Shown here piece after piece: positions 33,684-43,547 of a DNA stretch of 64,000 nucleotides (its first letter is position 1; each line of letters starts with the position of its first letter). This DNA is from Aquaspirillum sp. LM1. Lineage in GTDB: Bacteria; Pseudomonadota; Gammaproteobacteria; Burkholderiales; Aquaspirillaceae. The stretch spans positions 62,001 to 126,000 of the forward strand of contig NZ_CP019509.1 of NCBI RefSeq assembly GCF_002002905.1. The letters are read 5' to 3'. A program made the translations under genes and the position numbers. Below the pieces are notes generated by a model. It saw only the letters and a list, made by a program, of their open reading frames with translations. It had not been told where the DNA came from and searched no databases.

Positions 33684-34451
33684 TTATTTGCTGGCGGGTT
33701 CTGGCGGCACCAGCGAGTCAATCGAGCTATCGTCCAGCGGGGCCAGGGCGGCCTGGTTGCCAATCCGGCTGTTGCGGTATTGCAGATAGCCATCGCGGGT
33801 AAACGAATAACTGTCCAGCGCGGCTTCGTCGGCGGCCTCGGTCAGCGAGAGCACATTGGCGCGGCGGTTAACCAGATTCAGGCCAGAGGCGCTGTTGCGG
33901 TCGGCGGGTTGGCCCAGCAGGTAGCTTTGCGGGTTGCTCGCCGAATCGGCCACCTTGCCTACGGTATCGCGCACGGTGGACGGGCCAAACAGCGGCAGCA
34001 CCACGTAGGCGCTGTTCTGGTAGCCCCAGCGGCCCAGGGTTTCGCCAAAGCCGGTTTTGTACGACGGCAGGCCGGCGGGGGTGGCTATGTCAATCAGCCC
34101 GCCCAGACCAAAAGTGCTGTTCAGCGCCACGCGCATGACATCGGAGCTGGCCCGGGCCGGATTGGCCTGCAGCAGGTGGTTCAGCGCGCTGACGGCATCG
34201 TCAAAGTTGTTGAACACATTGCTGACGGCGGTGCGCGCCAGTTCGGGCATTACGGCGCGGTAGCCGCGTGCCACTGGCTGGATGATGGTGCGGTCGGCAG
34301 CGTCGTTGAAGGCGTGTACCCGACGGTTGACCGGCTCATACGGGTCAAAACGGTTTTGCGGGGTGGCGGCGGCGCAGCCGGCCAGCAGAAAAACAGTCAG
34401 CGTGGCCAGCAGCAGGCGGTGATGACCACGGGATTCAGGGTGCGCAAACAA
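33684..34451 (-). CDS. mlaA: MlaA (VacJ) outer-membrane lipoprotein
   Basis: 255 residues. A lipoprotein signal (LLATLTVFLLAGCAAA) precedes family motifs DPYEPVNRRVHAFNDAAD, then FNNFDDAVSALNHLL, and a C-terminal WGYQNSAYVVLPLFGPST. MlaA forms a ring in the outer membrane and removes phospholipids from the outer leaflet, passing them to MlaC. It is the last gene of the mla operon and overlaps mlaB by 17 bases. Confidence 0.93.
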   Translation of the reverse strand: MFAHPESRGHHRLLLATLTVFLLAGCAAATPQNRFDPYEPVNRRVHAFNDAADRTIIQPVARGYRAVMPELARTAVSNVFNNFDDAVSALNHLLQANPARASSDVMRVALNSTFGLGGLIDIATPAGLPSYKTGFGETLGRWGYQNSAYVVLPLFGPSTVRDTVGKVADSASNPQSYLLGQPADRNSASGLNLVNRRANVLSLTEAADEAALDSYSFTRDGYLQYRNSRIGNQAALAPLDDSSIDSLVPPEPASK

Positions 34452-34704
34452 GGTCGTTCACTCCATATAAGGCAATCAGGCTGAGCAGGCTGGCGGGCAG
34501 TTGGCGCTGTTGGTGGCGGTGGCCGGCGGCGCGGGCCAGCTCCAGCATCAGCGCCACGGCGGACGAGTCCACCTGGGTGACGCCAGACCAGTCCAGCGCC
34601 TGTGCCTGACCGGCCTGGCCGCGCAAGCGGGTGGCCAGATTGGCGGTGTGGTCAAAGGTCACCGGGCCAGACAGGGCCAGCACGCCGGGCTCAGTTGCTG
34701 GCAT
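34435..34704 (-). CDS. mlaB: MlaB, STAS-domain subunit
   Basis: 89 residues with a STAS fold: LALSGPVTFDHTANLATRL, then LDWSGVTQVDSSAVALMLEL, where the DSS is the usual phosphorylatable-serine region. MlaB binds MlaF and is needed for the stability and activity of the MlaFEDB transporter. It overlaps mlaC by 14 bases and mlaA by 17. Confidence 0.9.
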   Translation of the reverse strand: MPATEPGVLALSGPVTFDHTANLATRLRGQAGQAQALDWSGVTQVDSSAVALMLELARAAGHRHQQRQLPASLLSLIALYGVNDLVCAP

Positions 34705-35320
34705 GCTTGCTGCCGCCCATTGCGTCGTTTTTGTCTTTCAACGACTGGATCAGCGCATCGGGGCCGCCCTGGCGCAGGATGTCGTTGAAGTTGTTGCGGT
34801 AGATGGTCACCAGGCTGGCACCTTCAATGCTGACGTTGTACACGCGCCAGCCGCTGGCGGTTTTGATCAGGGTGTAGTCTACCTGGGCGCTGCGTTTTTC
34901 GCCGGAATTGGCCGGCAGCTCCACGTCGGCGCGCACCGTGGCTTCACGGGCGTCGGCGGCGGTGTTGCTGGGCTGCACGGTGATCTGCGCATTCTTGAAG
35001 CGGGTCATGGTGGACGAATAAGTGCGCACCAGCAGGGTGCGGAACTGCTCGGTCAGCTGTTTTTGCTGTTCCGGCGTGGCGTCACGCCAGCCCCGGCCCA
35101 CCGCCAGCGCGGTCATGCGGGTAAAGTCGAACTTGGGCAGCACCAGGGTTTCCACTTCGCCCCGGATGGCGCGGGTGTTTTTGCCAGTGTCGCGCTTGAG
35201 CACGTCCAGCACCTGGCGCGAGGTGTCGCGCACCAGTTCGTCCGGGGTGTCGGCCATGGCGTGCAGCGAAAACGACACAAAGGCACAGCAGATCAGTAAC
35301 TTGCTTATCAGGTTTTTCAT
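34691..35320 (-). CDS. mlaC: MlaC, periplasmic phospholipid-binding protein
   Basis: 209 residues from the ATG at 35320 (a GTG at 35329 is an alternative). A Sec signal (LLICCAFVSFSLHAMA) is followed by the MlaC/Ttg2D fold: FDFTRMTALAVGRGWRDAT, then QKQLTEQFRTLLVRTYSS and GWRVYNVSIEGASLV. It shuttles phospholipids between MlaA and the inner-membrane complex. Order and overlap within the operon support the call. Confidence 0.93.
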   Translation of the reverse strand: MKNLISKLLICCAFVSFSLHAMADTPDELVRDTSRQVLDVLKRDTGKNTRAIRGEVETLVLPKFDFTRMTALAVGRGWRDATPEQQKQLTEQFRTLLVRTYSSTMTRFKNAQITVQPSNTAADAREATVRADVELPANSGEKRSAQVDYTLIKTASGWRVYNVSIEGASLVTIYRNNFNDILRQGGPDALIQSLKDKNDAMGGSKHASN

Positions 35321-35366
35321 ATCAATCACTATCCAGAGAGTTTGAATGCAGTGTCACAGGGGGGGC

Positions 35367-35846
35367 TTATTGGCTATCGGACGCGCTGGCCGGTTTTTCA
35401 GCGGCGTTCAGCATGAATTTGCCGATCAGTTGTTCCAGCACCAGCGCCGACGAGGTGAGCTTGATCCGGTCGCCGGCGGCCAGATTGTCCGGGTCACCGC
35501 CCTGCATCAGGCCGATGTATTGTTCGCCCAGCAGGCCCGAAGTGAGAATTTCTGCCGAGACGTCACGGCTGAATTGGTACTGGCTGTCTACCGCCAGCGT
35601 GGCGCGGGCGCGGAATGATTTGCCGTCCAGCTGGATATCCGTCACCCGGCCCACCACCACCCCGGCCATTTTTACCGGGGCTTTGACTTTCAGTCCGCCG
35701 ATATTGTCGAATTCAGCATATAAGGTGTAGTGGCTGCGGCTGCCGCCAGCGGTCAGGTTGGCGGTTTGCAGGGCCAGAAACAGCACGGCGGCGCAGCCCA
35801 GTGCGGCAAAAATCCCTACCCATAAATCTATCGTAGCGCGTTTCAT
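35367..35846 (-). CDS. mlaD: MlaD, MCE-domain subunit
   Basis: 159 residues. One N-terminal membrane helix (LWVGIFAALGCAAVLFLAL) and an MCE domain with YAEFDNIGGLKVKAPVKMAGV, then ISAEILTSGLLGEQYIGL. It forms the hexameric periplasmic ring of the MlaFEDB complex. The C-terminal tail after the MCE domain is short. Confidence 0.94.
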   Translation of the reverse strand: MKRATIDLWVGIFAALGCAAVLFLALQTANLTAGGSRSHYTLYAEFDNIGGLKVKAPVKMAGVVVGRVTDIQLDGKSFRARATLAVDSQYQFSRDVSAEILTSGLLGEQYIGLMQGGDPDNLAAGDRIKLTSSALVLEQLIGKFMLNAAEKPASASDSQ

Positions 35847-35872
35847 TGAATTGTCTCAGCGAGATTCGGCAG

Positions 35873-36658
35873 TTAAAACATAAAGGCGGTCAGCACAAAA
35901 TCCAGCGCCAGAATCACCAGCGCCGAGGTCACCACCGTGCGGGTGGTGGCCGACGACACCCCTTCGGCGGTGGGTTTGGCGTCAAACCCTTCAAATACGG
36001 CAATCAGCGACACTGCCACGCCAAACACCAGGCTTTTGATCAGGCCGTTGACGATGTCGGTTTGCCAGTCCACGGCATTCTGCATTTGCGACCAGAACGT
36101 GCCGTGGTCCAGGCCAATCAGTTGCACGCCCACCAGGTAGCCGCCAAAAATCCCCATCACATTAAAGATGGCCGCCAGCACCGGCATGGACAGCACCCCG
36201 GCCCAAAAGCGCGGGGCCACCACGCGGGCCACCGGGTTGACCGCCATCACCGCCATGGCGTCGAGCTGTTCGGTGGCTTTCATCAGGCCAATTTCGGCGG
36301 TGATGGCCGAGCCGGAGCGGCTGGCAAACAGCAGCGCCGCCAGCACCGGACCCAGCTCACGCAGCAAGGACAATGCCACCAGCGCGCCCAACGCATCTGC
36401 CGAGCCAAAGCGCACCAGGGTGGAATACCCCTGCAGGCCCAGCACCATGCCAACAAACAGGCCAGATACCACGATGATGATCATCGACAGCACGCCGGCA
36501 AAATACACCTCGCGGATCACCAGCGGAAAGCGGCGCAGGCTGGTGCCCGAATAGCGCAGGATGTCCACCAGAAAACGGCAGACATAGCCCAGCTTCCACA
36601 CCGCCTCAATCAGGCGGTGGCCCAGGGCCTCGAATACATTGCGTTGCGGTTCAGCCAT
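35873..36658 (-). CDS. mlaE: MlaE, permease
   Basis: 261 residues with about five membrane segments. Family features are FYFAGVLSMIIIVVSG-type first helices, SLLRELGPVLAALLFASRSG (contact with MlaF) and EIGLMKATEQLDAMAVMAVN. It overlaps mlaF by eight bases. Confidence 0.94.
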   Translation of the reverse strand: MAEPQRNVFEALGHRLIEAVWKLGYVCRFLVDILRYSGTSLRRFPLVIREVYFAGVLSMIIIVVSGLFVGMVLGLQGYSTLVRFGSADALGALVALSLLRELGPVLAALLFASRSGSAITAEIGLMKATEQLDAMAVMAVNPVARVVAPRFWAGVLSMPVLAAIFNVMGIFGGYLVGVQLIGLDHGTFWSQMQNAVDWQTDIVNGLIKSLVFGVAVSLIAVFEGFDAKPTAEGVSSATTRTVVTSALVILALDFVLTAFMF

Positions 36659-37469
36659 GTCCGCCTCCTACACCCAGCTGACTGGCGTAATCTTCTGCCG
36701 GGTAGTGCAGTTGCACCGGCCCGTCGGGTTGTCCATCCACAAACTGGCGCACAAACGGATCATCCGAGCGGCGCACTTCGTCGGGTGTGCCTCCGGCCAC
36801 AATCCGGCCTCCGGCCACAAAATACACATGGTCTACCACGCTGAGCGACACATGCACATCGTGGGTGACCATCACGGCGGTGGTGCCCAGGGCGTCGTTC
36901 AGTTGCTTGATCAGCGCGGCAATGGTGCCCAGCGCAATCGGGTCCAGCCCGGTAAAGGGCTCGTCGTACAGCATCAGCGCCGGGTCGAGCGCAATTGCCC
37001 GCGCCAGCGCCACCCGGCGCGCCATGCCGCCGGACAGCTCGGCGGGCATCAGCTGCGCCGCACCGCGCAGGCCCACCGCCTGTAGCTTCATCAGCACCAG
37101 GTCGCGCACCATGCTGTCGGGCAGCCGGGTGTGTTCGCGAATCGGAAACGCCACATTGTCCAGCACCGACAGGTCGGTAAACAGCGCGCCAAACTGGAAC
37201 AGCATGCCCAGCTTGCGCCGCAGCGCGTACAGCCCGGCGGTATCCAGCCGGTTGACTTCCTGGCCGTCCACCCACACCCGGCCAGTGTCGGGTTTGACCT
37301 GGCCGGAAATCAGTCGCAGCAGGGTGGTTTTGCCACTACCGCTGCCGCCCATGATCGCCACCAGCTGGCCACGCGGAATGCGCAGGCTGATGCCGTCCAG
37401 AATGCGGCGCGAGCCATAGGCAAAGCTGACATTTTCCAGCTCGATGAAAGCGTCGGAGTCCACCGTCAA
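36651..37469 (-). CDS. mlaF: MlaF, ABC ATPase
   Basis: 272 residues. Walker A GGSGSGKTT, signature LSGGMARRVALARAI, Walker B LMLYDEPFTGLD and a switch histidine in VMVTHDVHVSL. It is the first gene of the mla operon and drives phospholipid transport by MlaFEDB. Divergent to the pilus cluster on the plus strand. Confidence 0.94.
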   Translation of the reverse strand: MTVDSDAFIELENVSFAYGSRRILDGISLRIPRGQLVAIMGGSGSGKTTLLRLISGQVKPDTGRVWVDGQEVNRLDTAGLYALRRKLGMLFQFGALFTDLSVLDNVAFPIREHTRLPDSMVRDLVLMKLQAVGLRGAAQLMPAELSGGMARRVALARAIALDPALMLYDEPFTGLDPIALGTIAALIKQLNDALGTTAVMVTHDVHVSLSVVDHVYFVAGGRIVAGGTPDEVRRSDDPFVRQFVDGQPDGPVQLHYPAEDYASQLGVGGGHG

Positions 37470-37787
37470 TGTTCAATCTATAAGAATTAAGAAATCGTGC
37501 GAGCCGACAGGATACGCAAGCCCGGCCAGCCAGTGCGGCTTTTTTGCACACCGGCAGCGGAAATTTGCCTGACATGCTGTTGAAATAATGCTGACTGGCT
37601 AGAAAATCCGTAGACTGCCATGACGCTGTCAGTGGTTTCATCCCAATCTGGATCAAGCGGAGCCCGGTGGCCACGCCTGCGTCAGCGCCGCTGACGCGGT
37701 TGGCCACTGACCCTTGCCTCTGCCAGCCGGACCGAGCATTTTAACTTTATCAGTGGCTGCAAAGCCAGTCTGGCCCGGAGTCGTCTG
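37470..37787. other. divergent intergenic region between mlaF and the pilus secretin
   Basis: This gap holds a nested palindrome at 37668-37707: outer arms GTGGCCA/TGGCCAC enclose GCGTCAGC-GCC-GCTGACGC. I see no confident -35/-10 pair for either operon. Confidence 0.4.
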
Positions 37788-39683
37788 ATGCAACGACCTG
37801 CTGTCCACGCCCGCTTGCGCTGCCGCCGCCCGGTAGATGGAGCGCCGAATGCCCGGATAAGTTTCTTGCTCACGCCCGCGCGCCCGGTGCTGTGGCTGCT
37901 GTGGCTGGCGCTATGCGCCTGCCAGCAGGTTCCGCCGCTGACGCCGGGCAGCCACCTCAGCCTGCCCTCGCCACTGCCCGGTGGTGACATTCCGCCCCCT
38001 CTGCCGCCCAGCGCGCCGCCAGCCAAACCGGCCCCGTCTACCCAGGCTGCCTTCAGCCTGAATGTCAGCCACGCGCCGGTGCAGGATATTCTGGTCAATC
38101 TGGCCCGCGACGCCAAGGTGAATATGGACATCCATCCGGCGATAAGCGGCACAGTCAGCCTGCATGCCATTCGTCAGCCGCTGCCAGTGCTGCTGGACCG
38201 GATTGCCCAGCAGGTAGACATCCGCTGGCAGCGTCAGGGCAACAACTACAGCGTGCTGCCCGACCTGCCGTACATGGCCACCTACACCCTGGATTATGTG
38301 GCGATAGAACGCGACACCCACAGCGAAATGGGCGTGCTGTCTGCCGTGGCTGCCGGCCAGGAAGGGCGGGCCAGCAATGCCTCGACCACCCGGCTGACCA
38401 GCCGCAGCCAGCAGCATTTCTGGACCACGCTGGTGAAAAACCTGGAAGACCTGCTGCGCCGCGAGGACGAAACCCTGCAGGTAATTACCGTGCTGCGTGA
38501 AGAAGAAGTTCGCGACACCACCACGCTGACCGAACAGCAAACCCGCAGCCGCAAGCACACCCTCGCCGGCCCCAGCACCCCAGCGGGTGTGACCGAGCGC
38601 GACAGCGAGCAAAACCGCACCAGCCATACCCGCATCCAGCCCGGCCAGCGCTTCACCAGCCGCGAAGACAAAATAGTGCGGGTGACGCTGCACAGCGAAA
38701 CCGGCGTGCTGGCCGTGCGCGGTACCGCGCGCCAGCAGGCGCTGGTCAGCCGCTTTTTGCGCCAGGTCAGCGCCAGTGCCCGTCGCCAGGTGCTGATAGA
38801 AGCCACCATCGTGGAAGTCGAGCTTACCCGCGAATTTGAAACCGGGGTGGACTGGTCACGGCTGGCGCAGGGCCGCCAGCTGGAGTTCATGCAAAACACC
38901 AGCGGGCTATTGTCTGCTGACGCCTTGCGCGGCAATTTTCCGCTGGAGCGCGCGCTGGGCCAGTCGCCGGTGTCGCTGCTGTTTTACCAGAGCGGCTCGA
39001 TTGCCAGCGCGGTCAAGCTGCTGGAGCACTTTGGCCGCACCCGGGTGCTGTCCAGCCCCAAGTTGATGGCGCTGAACAATCAGGCGGCGCTGCTCAAGGT
39101 GGTGCGCGACATTCCGTATTTTTCCATCAAGGTGCGCCGCACCGAAGGCATGAACGACAAACCCGACCGGGTAGAGTACGAAAGCACGCTGCACACCGTG
39201 CCGGAAGGCATTGTCATGAGCGTGCAGCCGCAAATCAGCGCCAGCGGCCAGGTGTTGCTGCATGTGCGGCCTACTATCACCCATATCCTCGGCTTTATCA
39301 GCGATCCGGCGGTGACGCTGGTCGATCCACGGGTCAGCAGTCTGGTGCCCAGGGTGCAGGTACGGGAGATGGAGTCCACCCTGCGCCTGGGCAGCGGCCA
39401 GATTGGTGTGCTGGGCGGGCTGATTCAGGACAAGCTCGACCAGCAAAGCGACGGCCTGCCCGGTTTGAGCATGCTGGATGGCCTGGGCCGGCTGTTCAGC
39501 CGCAAAACCGACCAAATGGTCAAAACCGAGCTGGTGGTATTCTTGCGCCCCACCCTGATTGACCAGCCCGATCTGGGCGGCGATTTGCGCGGCCTGCGCC
39601 CCAGCCTGCCCGATGCCGGTTTTTTTACCGCGCCGCTGCCTGAGGTGCCAGCGGCGGCATCGCGCACCGAGGCGGTGCCATGA
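37788..39683 (+). CDS. mshL: MSHA-type pilus secretin (MshL-like)
   Basis: 631 residues if the ATG at 37788 is used. A lipoprotein-like signal (LWLLWLALCAC) begins only at about residue 34, so a downstream start (for example a TTG) may be the real one. A Pro-rich stretch follows, then a secretin N-domain (VSHAPVQDILVNLARDAKVN) and the C-terminal secretin pore (RVLSSPKLMALNNQAALL, then LGSGQIGVLGGLIQDK). It forms the outer-membrane channel for a type IV pilus or related secretion apparatus. The next gene overlaps by four bases (ATGA). Confidence 0.85.
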   Translation: MQRPAVHARLRCRRPVDGAPNARISFLLTPARPVLWLLWLALCACQQVPPLTPGSHLSLPSPLPGGDIPPPLPPSAPPAKPAPSTQAAFSLNVSHAPVQDILVNLARDAKVNMDIHPAISGTVSLHAIRQPLPVLLDRIAQQVDIRWQRQGNNYSVLPDLPYMATYTLDYVAIERDTHSEMGVLSAVAAGQEGRASNASTTRLTSRSQQHFWTTLVKNLEDLLRREDETLQVITVLREEEVRDTTTLTEQQTRSRKHTLAGPSTPAGVTERDSEQNRTSHTRIQPGQRFTSREDKIVRVTLHSETGVLAVRGTARQQALVSRFLRQVSASARRQVLIEATIVEVELTREFETGVDWSRLAQGRQLEFMQNTSGLLSADALRGNFPLERALGQSPVSLLFYQSGSIASAVKLLEHFGRTRVLSSPKLMALNNQAALLKVVRDIPYFSIKVRRTEGMNDKPDRVEYESTLHTVPEGIVMSVQPQISASGQVLLHVRPTITHILGFISDPAVTLVDPRVSSLVPRVQVREMESTLRLGSGQIGVLGGLIQDKLDQQSDGLPGLSMLDGLGRLFSRKTDQMVKTELVVFLRPTLIDQPDLGGDLRGLRPSLPDAGFFTAPLPEVPAAASRTEAVP

Positions 39684-40585
39684 GCCCGTCGCCCTCCAAC
39701 TGGCAATTGGGGGCGCCAGGAGACGCTTTGTCGGCCGCCCACCTGCCCTTGCCGCCGGCCCAGCCAGCCCCCGATGCGCCAGCGACTGACGCCGCGCAGC
39801 CCTCAGCCGTGCCAGTGACGCCGGCAGAGCCCGCCGGCCCGTCCCTCCACGGCATCCACGTGCCGCCCACCGTGGAGCCAGTGTCGGCGTGGCTGCCACC
39901 CCCGCCACCCCCTGCCTCGCCCCCATCGCGCCGGCAGCAACCGCTGCTGCTGGCGCTGGCTGGGCTGGCGGGTCTTGGCCTGGCTGGCTGGTGGTTTATC
40001 CCGCATGCAGACAGCCCGCCACCCGCGCCTGTTGCCCCAGCGTTGGCCCCGGCGGCACCCACTCAGGCCGCGCTGCCGGCGCCCGATCCACAGGCGGTGT
40101 CGGCGTTACTGGCCGCGCCCGCCGCCGCGCTGGCCACCCCCACTGCCCCGGCCACGCCGCCGCTGCCCCCGACCGCCAGCGCGCCATCGTGGGAGATTCG
40201 CCGCGACGCCGACCTGCCCGCCAGCGACGTGCCCGATGGCACAGGGGCCGAGCCGACGCCACGGGTGGCGCTGTGGCCGGGCGAGGACGCGCACGATAGC
40301 GACGATGGCCTGCCCGCTGGCTGGTCGGACTGGCAGCAGGCCAGCCGCGCCGCCGCCCAGGGCGACTGGGCCAGTGCGCTGCAAGGCTACCAGCGCGCCT
40401 ACGCCGCGCTGCCCAGCCAGCCGGAGCGGGCGTTCAATCTGGCGGTCAGCCTGGAGCAACTGGGTCAGCGCGACGCTGCCCGGCTGTGGTATCAGCACGC
40501 GCTCAGCCTGACCGACGCACACAGCGACCCGGCGCTGCTGGCACACTTGCACGCCCGGCTGGCCGTGCCCGAGCCCCGCCCATGA
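39680..40585 (+). CDS. Pro/Ala-rich TPR-type pilus accessory protein (MshN-like)
   Basis: 301 residues. A Pro-rich cytoplasmic segment, one membrane helix (LLLALAGLAGLGLAGWWFIP, about residues 90-110), a long Ala/Pro-rich spacer and a C-terminal TPR-like segment (WQQASRAAAQGDWASALQGY, then AFNLAVSLEQLGQRDAARLW). Position between the secretin and the ATPase genes matches mshN. The sequence is too low-complexity for a firm family call. Confidence 0.65.
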   Translation: MSPSPSNWQLGAPGDALSAAHLPLPPAQPAPDAPATDAAQPSAVPVTPAEPAGPSLHGIHVPPTVEPVSAWLPPPPPPASPPSRRQQPLLLALAGLAGLGLAGWWFIPHADSPPPAPVAPALAPAAPTQAALPAPDPQAVSALLAAPAAALATPTAPATPPLPPTASAPSWEIRRDADLPASDVPDGTGAEPTPRVALWPGEDAHDSDDGLPAGWSDWQQASRAAAQGDWASALQGYQRAYAALPSQPERAFNLAVSLEQLGQRDAARLWYQHALSLTDAHSDPALLAHLHARLAVPEPRP

Positions 40586-42279
40586 GTCGCGCCGCTTCCC
40601 GTGTGCGGCTGGGCGAACACTTGCTGGCCCGTGGCCTGATCGACCGCGACCAGTTGGAGATTGCCCTGGCCGAACAGGCACATACCGGCCAGCCGCTGGG
40701 GGCGTTGCTGGTGCAGTTGGGTTTTGTGGCCGATACGCTGATTCGCGATGTGCTGGCCGAACGGCTGGGGGTGGCGGCTGTGGCGCTGGGCAACTGCCAT
40801 GCTGACCCGGCGGCGCTGGCGGTGTTGCCCGAGGCGCAAGCCCGGCATTGGCGGGTGTTTCCACTGCACTACCAGCCGGCCAGCCGCTGTTTGCAACTGG
40901 CGATGACCCAGCCGACCGATCTGCCGCTGTGCGACCAGATCCTGCAACACAGCCATGGCCAGATTGCCCGGCTTGACCCACGCCTGGCCTGCGAAGCCGA
41001 CATCCTGCAAGCCATCGATCGCCACTATGGCCACCCGGTGTCGCTGGATGCCATCTTGCAGGAAATCCGCCAGGGGCCGGTGGCTGCGCCGCTGCATCCC
41101 GGCCTGGCCGACAGCCAGCCGGTGATCCGGCTGATTGACGCGGTGCTGACCGACGCGGTGCTGAAATCCGCCTCGGACATCCATTTTGAACCGGAGGCCC
41201 GCTTTGTGCGCATCCGTTACCGGATTGACGGGGTGTTGCATCAGGTGCGCTGCCTGCACAAGGACTACTGGCCTGCCATGCTGGTGCGGCTCAAGGTGAT
41301 CAGCGGGCTGAATATTGCCGAGCAGCGCGCGCCGCAGGATGGCCGGGTGTCGCTGACCCTGTCGGGCCGGGCAGTGGATTTCCGGGTATCCAGCCTGCCC
41401 ACCAGCCATGGCGAAAACCTGGTGATGCGCCTGCTCGACCGCAGCCGTGGCCTGCTGCCGCTGGCCCAGCTGGTGCCGGCCAGCCAGCTGGCGGCGGTGC
41501 AGCGTTTGCTGGCGCGGCCAGAAGGCATGGTGCTGGTGACTGGCCCCACCGGCGCGGGCAAGACCACCACGCTGTACGCCATGCTTAACCAGCTGAACGA
41601 CAGCGCGGTGAATATCATGACCCTGGAAGACCCGGTGGAATATCCGATGCCCAGGGTGCGGCAAACCTCGATCAACGAAACGGTCAAGCTGGACTTTGCC
41701 GATGGCATCCGTTCGCTGATGCGCCAGGACCCGGACGTGATTCTGGTCGGTGAAATCCGCGACCATGACACGGCGGCAATGGCGTTTCGGGCAGCGATGA
41801 CCGGCCACCGGGTGCTGAGCACGTTGCACACCCATTCGGCGCTGGCGGCCATTCCCCGCCTGCTGGACTTGGGCGTGCTGCCCGATGTGATGGCCGGCAA
41901 TATTGTCGGGGTGATTGGCCAGCGTCTGGTGCGGCGTCTGTGTCCGCACTGCCGGCAGCCACAGGCTCCAGATGCCGCCGCCCGTCGCCTGCTCGGCCTG
42001 GGGCACGCCAACCATGGCGCGGTGATTTACCAGCCGGGCGGCTGCGCGCTGTGCGATGGCGTGGGCTATCGCGGTCGCCAGGCCATCATGGAGGTGCAAC
42101 GCATCGACGCCGAACTGGACGCCCTGCTTGGCCAGCGGGCATCGCTGACCGAACTGCGCCGCTGCGCCAGCCACAAGGGCTTCCAGCCGCTGGCCGAGGC
42201 GGCGATTGGCCTGGTGCTGTCTGGGCAGACTGCGCTGGAAGAAGTATTGCGGGTGGTGGATTTGACCGACCGGATGTAA
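40582..42279 (+). CDS. mshE: pilus assembly ATPase, GspE/MshE family
   Basis: 565 residues from the ATG at 40582 (overlapping the previous stop). An MshEN/GspE N-terminal domain (LGEHLLARGLIDRDQLEIAL) precedes the ATPase core: Walker A GPTGAGKTTTLYAM, Asp box TLEDPVEY, Walker B DPDVILVGEIRDHDTA and His box GHRVLSTLHTHSA. A tetracysteine zinc motif (CPHC and CALC) is present. MshEN domains often bind c-di-GMP. It powers pilus polymerisation. Confidence 0.9.
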   Translation: MSRAASRVRLGEHLLARGLIDRDQLEIALAEQAHTGQPLGALLVQLGFVADTLIRDVLAERLGVAAVALGNCHADPAALAVLPEAQARHWRVFPLHYQPASRCLQLAMTQPTDLPLCDQILQHSHGQIARLDPRLACEADILQAIDRHYGHPVSLDAILQEIRQGPVAAPLHPGLADSQPVIRLIDAVLTDAVLKSASDIHFEPEARFVRIRYRIDGVLHQVRCLHKDYWPAMLVRLKVISGLNIAEQRAPQDGRVSLTLSGRAVDFRVSSLPTSHGENLVMRLLDRSRGLLPLAQLVPASQLAAVQRLLARPEGMVLVTGPTGAGKTTTLYAMLNQLNDSAVNIMTLEDPVEYPMPRVRQTSINETVKLDFADGIRSLMRQDPDVILVGEIRDHDTAAMAFRAAMTGHRVLSTLHTHSALAAIPRLLDLGVLPDVMAGNIVGVIGQRLVRRLCPHCRQPQAPDAAARRLLGLGHANHGAVIYQPGGCALCDGVGYRGRQAIMEVQRIDAELDALLGQRASLTELRRCASHKGFQPLAEAAIGLVLSGQTALEEVLRVVDLTDRM

Positions 42280-42341
42280 GCAGGCCGCCACGGCAGTTTG
42301 CGGGTGGCGCGCCCTTCCGGGTTTTGCACAGGAGACGCTTC

Positions 42342-43547
42342 ATGCAGTTTCGCTACCGGGCGGTGCGCGCCGATGGCCAGATTCAGCGCGGGGTTTTGCT
42401 GGCAGCGCATCCGGCGGATTTAAGCCAGCGCCTGGCGCGCACGGGCCTGACCTTGCTGGCCTGGCAGGCGCAGTCCGGATGGCGGGCCTATGGCTGGGCG
42501 GCGCGGGTCAGCCGACGCGATGTGATTCATTTTTGCTTTTATCTGGAGCAACTCACCCGCGCTGGCGTGCCGCTGCTGGATGGACTGCGCGATTTGCGCG
42601 ATTCGGTGGACAACCCGCGCTTGCGCGATGTGGTGGCCAACCTGGTAGAAGACGTGCAGGGGGGCCAGCAGTTGTCGCAGGCGCTGGCTGCGCATCCGGC
42701 GGTGTTTTCGCCATTGATGGTTGGGTTGGTGGCGGCGGGCGAGCTGGCCGGCACGCTGGCCGATGTGCTGCAACGGCTGACCGACACACTGAAGCGCCAG
42801 GATGAATTGCGCGCCCACACCAGACGCCTGCTGCTCTATCCAATGTTTTTGCTGGCGCTGGTGGGCGCGGTGGCCGGGTTTATGCTGGCGTATCTGGTGC
42901 CGCAGCTGGCCAGTTTTTTGCAGTCGGTGGGCGAAAGCCTGCCCTTGTCCACCCGGCTGCTGCTGGAGCTGTCGGCGTTGTTGCGCAGTTATGGCCTGCC
43001 GGCGCTGCTGGGTGGGCTGGCGCTGGTGATGAGCTGGCGGCTGGTGTTGCGCCGCCAGCCCGGCCTGGCCCGACTGGCCGACCGGCTGAAGCTGCGCGCG
43101 CCGCTGTTTGGCCCGGTGTGGCAAAAAATCATTCTGGCGCGCTTTGCCAGTGAATTCGGCATGCTGTTTGCCGCTGGCATTCCGCTGCTGGACAGCCTGC
43201 GCATGAGCGAGCAGGTGCTGGGCAACCGCGAAATTGAAGCCGGGGTGGCGGCTGCGCGCCAGTTGATTGGCGAAGGCCATGGCATCAGCGACAGCTTTGC
43301 CCTGACCGATATGTTTCCGCCGCTGGTGGTGCGCATGCTGCAAATTGGTGAAACCACTGGCGAGCTGGAACGGGCGCTGGACAATGTGGCGTATTTTTAC
43401 CGGCGCGACGTACAGGAATCGGTAGACCGGCTGCTGGCGCTGATTGAACCCACGCTGACCGCTGCGCTGGGCCTGCTGTTGCTGTGGGTGATCAGCGCGG
43501 TGATGGCCCCGGTGTACGGCATGCTCAGCCAGCTGGGAGGGCGCTGA
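42342..43547 (+). CDS. mshG: pilus inner-membrane platform protein, GspF/MshG family
   Basis: 401 residues from the ATG at 42342 (AGGAG ten bases upstream). Two GspF repeats are visible: FCFYLEQLTRAGVPLLDGL with a following membrane helix pair, and ARFASEFGMLFAAGIPLLDS with the C-terminal helix. The rotary platform protein contacts the ATPase. It ends in TGATG with the next gene. Confidence 0.92.
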   Translation: MQFRYRAVRADGQIQRGVLLAAHPADLSQRLARTGLTLLAWQAQSGWRAYGWAARVSRRDVIHFCFYLEQLTRAGVPLLDGLRDLRDSVDNPRLRDVVANLVEDVQGGQQLSQALAAHPAVFSPLMVGLVAAGELAGTLADVLQRLTDTLKRQDELRAHTRRLLLYPMFLLALVGAVAGFMLAYLVPQLASFLQSVGESLPLSTRLLLELSALLRSYGLPALLGGLALVMSWRLVLRRQPGLARLADRLKLRAPLFGPVWQKIILARFASEFGMLFAAGIPLLDSLRMSEQVLGNREIEAGVAAARQLIGEGHGISDSFALTDMFPPLVVRMLQIGETTGELERALDNVAYFYRRDVQESVDRLLALIEPTLTAALGLLLLWVISAVMAPVYGMLSQLGGR